36,087 nucleotides of DNA from NCBI GenBank assembly GCA_038093975.1, contig JBBPTG010000242.1:1-36087 (forward strand), given 5' to 3'. Positions 30,501 to 36,087 of the stretch are shown in pieces. The position numbers were made by a program, and so were the translations under genes. Origin of the DNA: Chalciporus piperatus. Taxonomy: Eukaryota > Basidiomycota > Agaricomycetes > Boletales > Boletaceae. The notes under the pieces were generated by a model that worked only from the letters and a program-made list of their open reading frames with translations, had not been told where the DNA came from and ran no database searches. How positions within the stretch are numbered: the first letter of the stretch is position 1; every line of letters starts with the position of its first letter.

Positions 30501-32683
30501 CATTTAGATAGGCAAGACCGGGTCCGTCAGCAGTCCCCAGTGCAAGAAACGGGTATGACGTGTGTGTGGCATTTCGAGCGGCATCCCAGACCTTCAAACC
30601 CTCCTTTTGGATGGCTGCGAGGTGATGGAAGCCTGGAAACATGAACGAGTCGAGATTCTTTGGTTTCTTCGGCCCAGGAATGATGCAACTAGGTAAGACA
30701 TATTTCTTTTTGTATCGTGTTTCAGGCGAGCGATCGAAGACGACCCAGATCGATATCCAACAATCGGACTCCTTGGATTGGTACAGCTGCGCGCCGTCGA
30801 CCGATAGCATCAAAACAATGTCTTGATCGGTAATCTTGCCTTCCTGGACTGCTTTAAGATAGTCTGAGCCGTCGAGAAAGTCGGAGTATTGACTTAGGAT
30901 GCCGTCGTTGTTTTTGAGCTCGTCAAAAATCTGCTGAGTACGCTTTTCACGGTAGTGCATCTCGTTCGCACTTTTGGGATCTCGAAACATTGCCTGGATT
31001 TGGGGTCCAATTGGAATCGTCGGGAACTGTTGTCTCGGGACACGTTTTTTGCCTCCGGTCTTGAGTAGGATATCTTCTTTGTATCTCGATTCATTGCATT
31101 GAGGGCATCGGTCGAGAGTTGAGTACGGCCCGGTGAACCCAACGCATGAGTTGATGCACATGTCATGCAAGATACCGGATACACCAGTGAGATGTTCGAC
31201 AACTTGCTTTGCCTGATGCAAGGTTGGAAATTCGTCTATCTTAAGCCGCTGCATCAATACATCGCGCATCGCGTTGTAGTCGGTTTGGGCATGCGATAGC
31301 TTGAGATACATCTGCACGGCCGTTCTGAGATTCTCGTCGTCGAGTGATAGAGTTGAGGTTGGTGGATTTCGGAGGCGGGCGAGAGTATCTTTATCGAGAT
31401 CTGCATATGGGCCATCGAGGGAGGCCCGCGAGAGTGCTTTGATGAAGTCCATGGAGGTGCGAAGGTCCTCGATCGAGACGTTCGCGTAGATGTTGGAAAG
31501 CAGCTCCTCTTCATCTGGATCGACTGGTTCAGGAGTAATGGGAGGGTGTTCGTGACCGTGATTCTGATGCTCCGAGTTACCGGGTACAGGTCGTTCATCC
31601 TCGTCATATTGATTCTGTAGATAAAGTTAGTTACAAGAGCTAACTCGAATATAGAACGTGATTCTTACCATATTTACGAACGGATCATCTTCGTCCGGAA
31701 TCTCCTCAACGGTTGGAGATCTCCGTGCACGATGGTTTAGCTGGTCTCGCTCTCGGTTTGCCGTCTCCTCGTCTGGATCTCGGTTCGTTGTCTCCTCGTC
31801 TGGCTCTCGGTTCGTTGTCTCCTCATCTGACTCTCGGTTCGTTGTCTCCTCGTCTGGCTCTCGGTTCTCCGTCTCCTCGTTTGGATCTCGGTTCGCTGTC
31901 TCCTCGGCTTCCGAGTCTGGTATGTCCTCTGCTTGTCGGATAAGACGGTTTGCGACTGCGTTTGGCTCTGCGCGCGAGTCTTTGTGTCGGAAATAGGTTG
32001 CCTTGCTCACTGGAGTGGGTAGATATCCGTGCTTGCGGCAGTCGCACTCGTATGTTTTCCGGTCTCGAGGCATATTCGATCGGACAGAGCTCGATTGAAG
32101 GGACAGATGGAGAGCGCAGGACTTGTATTATTTCAGAGTTGTAACAAGACATATGCAATGTATACAATATGAACGACATATTGTATACATTGCATATGTC
32201 GTGCATACATAGCGTATGCAAAAGAGAACATGTGTATACATTACGAAATGTGAGTCACATGTAATCCGATACCTACCGAGACCAGAGCCCAGTCTCACTA
32301 CCAGCCGATATCACCCGCTTTCAGACAATTGCTCGTTTTGACTGGGCATCAACGCTCCCCCGGCAGACGGCCCGTTGTTCGCGTATAAACACAAAAAATC
32401 ATTCAAACCCCTGACACGAGCCAAGTTCCTTTCCACCCTAGCCTCCGCTCTGAAGGCGAGCGGCGCCAAGCCCCTCAACGGCCACGGTATCCGTATAGGA
32501 TCAACCCTCGAGTACCTCCTTCGCAACATACCGTTCGACGTAGTGAAGGTAAAAGGGAGGTGGGCGAGCGACGCCTTCCTCAAATATCTCAGACGGCACG
32601 CCCAGGTCTTAGCACCCTACATGCAAGCCCAACCTGCCCTGCACGACTCACTCCTCAGAATCACCCTACCCCCCGTTCGTTAA
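24414..32683 (+). CDS. Tyrosine recombinase of Ngaro-2, split by nested transposon
   Basis: The left part (24414-25412; the frame is open from 24084, overlapping RT) and the right part (32354-32683) rejoin in frame when the insert and one copy of CATCAAC are ignored, giving about 442 residues. Left part: [41 protein letters not shown] and catalytic Arg in TARVGELT (about residue 259). Right part: FAYKHKK, HGIR (about 376), Trp in KGRWASDAF and nucleophile Tyr in LKYLRR (about 410). The rejoined text around the junction (LAIN then APP...LFAY) parallels Ngaro-1 (LAINSPP...LFAY), which confirms the original continuity. As it stands the gene is inactivated: the left ORF reads into the transposon and stops at 25592. 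Confidence 0.92.
25406..25412 (+). repeat. Left target-site duplication of nested transposon
   Basis: CATCAAC here and at 32347-32353 flank the transposon directly. Flanking bases outside do not match, so the duplication is 7 bp. Confidence 0.93.
25413..25429 (+). repeat. Left terminal inverted repeat
   Basis: CCCAGTCAAAACGAGCA; perfect inverted match to 32330-32346. Beyond base 17 the two ends diverge. Confidence 0.95.
25809..25879. repeat. 30 bp direct repeats near the left end of the transposon
   Basis: Two full units and one partial unit starting GAGCAAATCGCGAGT occur at 25809, 25839 and 25872. They lie between the left terminal repeat and the stop codon of the accessory gene, the position where subterminal transposase-binding repeats occur in CACTA-like elements. 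Confidence 0.75.
25885..27892 (-). CDS. Transposon accessory protein, six exons
   Basis: Exons 27892-27746, 27692-27436, 27381-26652, 26583-26198, 26145-26001 and 25950-25885 join through five GT-AG introns of 50-68 bp with consistent phase to 576 residues, from [12 protein letters not shown] to VDSEAT. The N-terminal third is polar with an [17 protein letters not shown] coiled-coil-like stretch. The middle has a conserved-looking block ([53 protein letters not shown]). Basic, serine- and proline-rich text follows, and the C-terminal segment ([19 protein letters not shown]) is short and charged. I know of similar companion proteins beside Tnp2-like transposases in mushrooms but cannot assign a function; DNA binding or regulation is a guess. 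It diverges from the plus-strand gene at 28058 across 165 bp. Confidence 0.78.
27893..28057. promoter_or_regulatory. Shared intergenic region of divergent transposon genes
   Basis: 165 bp separate the start codons of the accessory gene (minus) and the small gene (plus). The region has CAACAA/TTGTTG runs but no clear TATA box. A shared bidirectional promoter is inferred from the spacing alone. Confidence 0.4.
28058..28689 (+). CDS. Small transposon protein of unknown function, three exons
   Basis: Exons 28058-28189, 28252-28388 and 28446-28689 join through GT-AG introns of 62 and 57 bp to 170 residues, starting [12 protein letters not shown] and ending SYKSGV. I do not recognise it. The middle exon is charged ([23 protein letters not shown]) and the C-terminal exon is basic with [12 protein letters not shown], which could bind nucleic acid. 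Phase agrees at both joins, and each unspliced frame stops soon after its exon, which supports the model. It lies between the accessory gene (divergent) and the 3' end of the transposase gene (convergent, 101 bp apart), so it belongs to the transposon. Confidence 0.62.
28791..32073 (-). CDS. Tnp2-like transposase, three exons
   Basis: Exons 32073-31669, 31614-29212 and 29153-28791 join through GT-AG introns of 54 and 58 bp to 1056 residues, from [16 protein letters not shown] to QQGDS. The N-terminus has a Cys/His group (CDCRKHG...H) that may bind DNA, then a nine-residue repeat rich in N-R-E-P-D-E-E-T. Next come a CPQCNESR zinc-binding-like motif (about residue 303), [15 protein letters not shown] (about 404, likely first catalytic Asp), the block [24 protein letters not shown] (about 496, likely second Asp) and [13 protein letters not shown]. 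This order fits the Tnp2 family of the CMC/CACTA superfamily. It cuts and joins element ends in the nucleus. No stops or frameshifts are visible within the spliced frame, so it may be active. The last acidic residue of the catalytic triad I cannot place with certainty. Confidence 0.88.
31735..31920 (-). repeat. 27 bp tandem repeat in transposase exon 1
   Basis: Five to six units encode nine-residue [13 protein letters not shown] peptides in frame on the minus strand. The repeat is strongly acidic and likely disordered. Confidence 0.85.
32148..32200. repeat. Perfect 24 bp palindromic hairpin upstream of the transposase
   Basis: Positions 32148-32171 and 32177-32200 are perfect inverted complements around a five-base loop (aacga). 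The arms contain the word ATGTATACAAT. It lies 75-127 bp upstream of the transposase start codon and 130-182 bp from the right terminal repeat. A second dyad (TGCATAC/GTATGCA, 32203-32219) and further GTATACATT copies follow. Confidence 0.92.
32330..32346 (-). repeat. Right terminal inverted repeat
   Basis: TGCTCGTTTTGACTGGG, the exact complement of 25413-25429. Confidence 0.95.
32347..32353 (+). repeat. Right target-site duplication of nested transposon
   Basis: CATCAAC, identical to 25406-25412; the recombinase reading frame resumes here. Confidence 0.93.
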
Positions 32684-32768
32684 GCAGTAAGTCTTCCCCC
32701 ATCCTTCTCCTCCTAGTTCCTGGGCTTGAGCTTTGCTTCTCGCGTCGTCGAACGCTTCATTTTTGGGA

Positions 32769-32954
32769 TCGCAGCTCACCTCCAGCCCAGGCCTTTTTCC
32801 GGAGCCGGACAGCGCTTCGCGCTGCCACCCGCTCTCTCTCGTCCTCACACCCCCTTCATACATGTGTCCCACATCGTTCGTTTGCATGTACCTACACTAG
32901 TATACATTCAAACGAATCTCTTTGCCAGCCCCCCGATACGTGTGACTGCCAAAG
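32769..32954 (+). repeat. B1 repeat of Ngaro-2
   Basis: 186 bp from TCGCAGCTCACCTCC to GTGACTGCCAAAG, read as identical to B2 (33246-33431). Confidence 0.93.
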
Positions 32955-33107
32955 AGTGCAGGTCTGTGACAAAGCGAGGTACGAGCGGAGTCACAGAGCA
33001 TTGTCTTTGGCTAAGCGATGTCTCGGTGGCGCCACCTTTCTCTCCTTCGCGCCACCAGCATCCGCTCACCTAGTCGCGTCAAGCACCAAGCTCGACGCTC
33101 AAGCTCA
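32952..33107 (+). repeat. A2 repeat of Ngaro-2
   Basis: It matches A1 except for the foldback insert in A1, and overlaps the end of B1 by the AAG crossover trinucleotide. It includes the same TCTGTGAC/GTCACAGA stem. Confidence 0.92.
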
Positions 33108-33245
33108 CCCTCCCACCTCTCCCTTTTAGTCCTCATCACTCTCGTTCCTCGTGCGATTCTGCCTCCTTTGCTTTGGGTTCCGACAGGTTTCACTGGATCT
33201 CTGGAGCCTGAGCTGCAGTCGGCCGGCCTTTTTTCCCGCCCGCCC

Positions 33246-33431
33246 TCGCAGCTCACCTCCAGCCCAGGCCTTTTTCCGGAGCCGGACAGCGCTTCGCGCT
33301 GCCACCCGCTCTCTCTCGTCCTCACACCCCCTTCATACATGTGTCCCACATCGTTCGTTTGCATGTACCTACACTAGTATACATTCAAACGAATCTCTTT
33401 GCCAGCCCCCCGATACGTGTGACTGCCAAAG
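33246..33431 (+). repeat. B2 repeat and right end of Ngaro-2
   Basis: It is a direct copy of B1; the element ends at CCAAAG, after which the sequence (ACGCCCAATC) has no counterpart after B1. Confidence 0.93.
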
Positions 33432-34514
33432 ACGCCCAATCTCGCCCAATAAGGCATTCAAGCCAAGCCAGGCAAGTTGAAGCTTGACAGTGACCTGACG
33501 CAACATGCTGAGAGTGCTGAGATCTGGGAGTTGTCAAAAACTCCGCATCGTCTGTGTTGGAATGGCCTCATTTTACAGTGCTTCTAGTCTCCCCTAGACA
33601 GACCGAAGATTGAAGGACAGTCGTTCCTTCTCACTACGCAGTGCTTCGGACTTCGGTCGCACGGGATCACTCAGTGACTGTCAGCCAGTTTGCGTATTGC
33701 TCGACGCATCCTCATCATGATCAATGACGTCGTGGCGTCTGCTCCCCGCCCGTCGGTCGATTTGTCGAAAAATTCGGATAACTGTTTCTAAAGGCGCTGA
33801 CTTTCCTTTAGCTCTTCTGAACTGATGGAGGAACCAACTCGGAGGTGCACCACCGACCACCTCCAGAGTTTCCTGCTACGTGGTGAACTTTCCCTGATGT
33901 CCAACCATCGGCGATCGCTCCGTTGTATCGTCGGATCCTAGTGCTTTCTACATTGCTGACTTGGATGGCAACCTGGAACAACACTTTGAAAATCACCCAA
34001 ACTTCCTCGGGCATCGCAGCGGCGCTTAGCATTTCCGGAAAGAGGTCCATACGGCGCCTGCGCAGGACCCTTGAGCAACGTCTCTGAGTCTGAGGCGATC
34101 ACTAGTGTCAACCTGCCTGCGCATTCGCTCGATGCATCCGTCCTATTGTCGGCTTTCCTTTCGCGGGAAGACCGTTCCGAAGTTTTAGTTCATACTGCAC
34201 AGCTGGGATTTCACGTTCGCATTTGGGTTGTCTAGGACTCAGAGAAGTGGACAGGCGAAAGACATCTTCATTCTGGAGTTGGAAGACATTAATTAAACAG
34301 CCAGCGAGTCATATATGTAGCATGAACTAAATACCAGCAGGAGTCGATATCTATAAGTCGAAGCACAGGGGAAAGAGAAATCTGAAGGTGTAAAGTACTC
34401 TAGGCAGACGAAACCACTAAAACCTGGACAAAAGGCTGTACATACAGTATGCTTGCAGAAACGAAGGAAATGAAGTCTATGACTATGACTACTCTATGGT
34501 TCAGCTCTAAATCT
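33432..34514. other. Gene-free stretch right of Ngaro-2
   Basis: Short ORFs exist on both strands (for example 33808-34050 minus, and a plus-strand stretch around 34090-34230 reading NLPAHSLDASVLLSAFL), but none is supported by a start, splice pattern or recognised domain. The part after 34260 is AT-rich and probably the 3' flank of the F-box gene. Confidence 0.4.
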
Positions 34515-36087
34515 CTACTTGATGTCCACGACAACAGCATCCACATAACCGTGCAAACGCCAATTATGTCCACCTTTAAGATAACAAAACCTGCCTACGA
34601 TACCGTCAAACGAGAGCATCGAGAAGCGTGGGAGATCGTCGATGTGAGCCCATCGAGGAGAAGCGGGGTCGCCCACGACGGCTACACATTTGTCTTGGGT
34701 GGCGTCGATGCTGAACTTGGTGATTGTCATATAGTCATTGTACTCTTCGTGCTCCTCGCCGTAGGTGCGATTTCGACAGAAACCTCTCACGTGGCCATCG
34801 TCCGAAGCTTGGATGTTGTACCCGCACATACCCATGGCGGAGTCATACATCCCACCCTCGACTGTGAAGACATCGTACACATCGGTGATCATGGGGAGGA
34901 CTGTGTCGGCGTTGGATCTAGACAGCGAGATATCGAGGCAAGAGAAGCACAGGGTGTTCGTTTCGGGACGTAGGTAGACAAATCGCAGGTTTGTGACGCC
35001 AGTGACAGAGTCGATGGTGGAGTTTCGAATGAGGGAGACATTCGAGAGATTATCGTGTACAATTCCTTCGTGGGTGAGATGGAGAACACCCACGCCATTG
35101 CTGGCCGGATGTGAATGGGAAGGGATGGAAAAGGCTTGGATGAGTGTGGATGCCACTTCGGGATCGGACGCGTCTATGTAACGGGGAAGATAGGATAGAA
35201 CGATGATGTGGGTGTTGGTGAGCAACACCGCTTGGTTGGGGAGAATATCGAGCTGGCCACTTATGCCATCCTAACATTTGGTGAGTAAGGCTGCCATTTG
35301 CACTGTGAACCACATACCAGTCCTGAGCCGAATTTGGGGAATTCATAAAAGAGTCGAGTTCGCGTGTCGAAAATCAAACCCTGACCCGGCATGTATAGGA
35401 GAGGCCCATTTCCGCCGACCAAGCACATGGATCCGCCGAAGTTGCGTGCAGGTACATGCAAAGAGACGGGATCGGACAGTTGCCCAGACTCGCCGTCCAC
35501 ACGAAACTCGAGAAGCTTCCTGTTGTCGAAATTGTCAGTATGAACGCCACTCAGACACGGACTGCTTACCAGGGGCTACGCCAGTGACAGCCAGTGCCCT
35601 CACGGAAGACAACGTAAATCAGTTGGCCTTTGGGGGAGGAGACAGAGCAAGTGTCCCAGGACGTTATCAACCCTCTGTCCTCCCAGAGAACCTGTCTAGA
35701 GCCCGTCTCGATATCACGAAACACGATTTGCCTGTACGATTCGAAGGTGATGAGCCATCTCCCGCAGATGATTCTGGGGTGTCCCATGGGTGGTCCTTCA
35801 AGTCGAATTTTGGTGCTGGAAACGTCTTCAATGGGTCGCTTGGTCCAAGAATCTGCTAGCCGTGCTGATTGCACCAGGGTACGTTCCAGAGATCGTGTTG
35901 ATTGAGAAGGAAATGGCCCAGGAGGACGAGGCAGATGAGCAGTCGCGTACAGCGTCTTCCAAATCACGGGATCATAGCTGAGTTGGTGAAACTGCTTGCA
36001 AACCTTTCGAATGTTTCACATCAGAAGGATTCTTGAACCTCGGTCCAATTGTTCAAACTCACCGATCGTAACTGGACAACATCCCGG
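34515..36087 (-). CDS. F-box protein, N-terminus beyond window edge
   Basis: Exons 36087-36063 (partial), 36003-35570, 35519-35318 and 35270-34515 join through GT-AG introns of 47-59 bp with consistent phase. The first visible residues, DVVQLRSVCKQFHQLSYDPVIWK, fit the second half of an F-box; only this part of the domain is inside the window. LYATAHLPRPPGPF follows, a phrase common in mushroom F-box proteins, then a long beta-rich C-terminal region (WLITFESYRQIVFRDIETG) that may form a propeller-like substrate-binding domain. F-box proteins recruit targets to SCF ubiquitin ligases; the substrate is unknown. The gene ends with VDAVVVDIK and TAA at 34515. It appears intact. Confidence 0.75.

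Larger units (their letters stand above)
25413..32346 (-). mobile_element. 6.9 kb Tnp2-type DNA transposon with three genes
   Basis: The element has perfect 17 bp terminal inverted repeats, CCCAGTCAAAACGAGCA at 25413-25429 and its complement at 32330-32346, and 7 bp target duplications (CATCAAC). It carries a transposase gene (minus, 32073-28791), a 576-residue accessory gene (minus, 27892-25885) and a 170-residue gene (plus, 28058-28689). All three have intact predicted frames after splicing, so the copy may be autonomous. The transposase is Tnp2-like (CACTA/CMC superfamily in the broad sense), but the ends do not begin CAC and the duplication is longer than the 2-3 bp usual for CACTA. Confidence 0.92.
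20825..33431 (+). mobile_element. Ngaro-2: complete Ngaro-like YR retrotransposon interrupted by a DNA transposon
   Basis: The element has split direct repeats in the order A1 (20825-21030), ORFs, B1 (32769-32954), A2 (32952-33107), B2 (33246-33431), the arrangement described for Ngaro elements. The trinucleotide AAG (AAGA in the wider context) occurs at the left end, at the B1/A2 junction and at the right end, consistent with a YR crossover site. ORFs are Gag, Gag-RT/RNase H and tyrosine recombinase. No methyltransferase is present, which argues against DIRS. Without the nested transposon (6934 bp plus a 7 bp duplication) it is about 5.67 kb. B1 and B2 read identical over 186 bp, so the insertion is young. 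Confidence 0.88.

Noticed and set aside
25413..32346. TET/JBP dioxygenase cargo
   Set aside because: Some basidiomycete transposons carry such genes, so I looked for the HxD and iron-binding signature; neither companion protein shows it.
25413..32346. KDZ-family transposase
   Set aside because: The transposase motifs follow the Tnp2 order, and typical KDZ blocks were not seen.
32769..33431. Reading the B1/B2 copies as LTRs of a short element
   Set aside because: The A2 repeat lies between them and A1 lies at the far left, which is the split direct repeat pattern; no TG...CA ends or primer site are present.
20825..33431. Classification as DIRS or PAT
   Set aside because: No methyltransferase domain was seen between RNase H and the recombinase, and the repeats are split direct, not inverted; Ngaro fits better.
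33808..34050. 80-codon minus ORF right of Ngaro-2
   Set aside because: Too short, no domain and no clear relation to the F-box gene.
1..36087. tRNA, rRNA or CRISPR features
   Set aside because: No cloverleaf, rRNA-like or regularly spaced repeat structure was found; CRISPR is not expected in a fungus. A tRNAscan run would be needed to exclude tRNAs fully.

Overview
The window looks like a transposon-rich island in the genome of a basidiomycete fungus, probably an agaricomycete. The reasons are the 45-65 bp GT-AG introns in almost every recognisable gene, the pairing of Ngaro-like tyrosine-recombinase (YR) retrotransposons with a Tnp2-type DNA transposon, an F-box protein of a style common in mushrooms, and relics of BRR2 and MPP10 that read like basidiomycete orthologues. 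The species cannot be named from the sequence. Family assignments rest on remembered motifs; no search was run.

Layout. Positions 1-1640 hold a nest of LTR retrotransposon pieces: a minus-strand LTR (492-1007) with a gag-like leader ORF running off the left edge, placed inside the 3' end of a plus-strand LTR element (LTR 1164-1640), which itself interrupts the gag of a minus-strand Ngaro-like fragment (1641-2223). Positions 2726 to about 8830 hold a second Ngaro-like element (here Ngaro-1) with gag, RT/RNase H and YR ORFs but no recognisable right-hand repeats. Positions 9255-12645 carry a multi-exon host gene of unknown function (minus strand). Positions 13581-20112 carry two degenerate copies of housekeeping genes placed head to head: an MPP10 C-terminal fragment (minus) and a BRR2 helicase copy (plus) with at least eight lesions and no C-terminus.

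Positions 20825-33431 hold a structurally complete Ngaro-like element (Ngaro-2) with the split direct repeat layout A1 - ORFs - B1 - A2 - B2; the two 186 bp B copies read identical. Its YR gene is split by a 6934 bp DNA transposon (25413-32346) with perfect 17 bp terminal inverted repeats and a 7 bp target-site duplication. Removing the insert and one duplication rejoins the YR frame exactly. The transposon carries three spliced genes: a 1056-residue Tnp2-like transposase, a 576-residue accessory protein and a 170-residue protein I do not recognise. The right edge (34515-36087) is an F-box protein gene cut by the window end.

How the parts work together. The Ngaro elements encode their own Gag, RT/RNase H and recombinase. 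In Ngaro-2 the Gag intron appears to act as a switch: spliced RNA gives Gag ending in a Cys/His-rich domain, whereas unspliced RNA stays open and fuses the Gag N-terminus to RT/RNase H. The nested transposon looks intact and possibly autonomous. The order of events inferred from nesting is Ngaro-2 insertion, then the Tnp2 transposon into it. The BRR2/MPP10 copies keep their introns, so they arose by DNA duplication, not by reverse transcription of mRNA.
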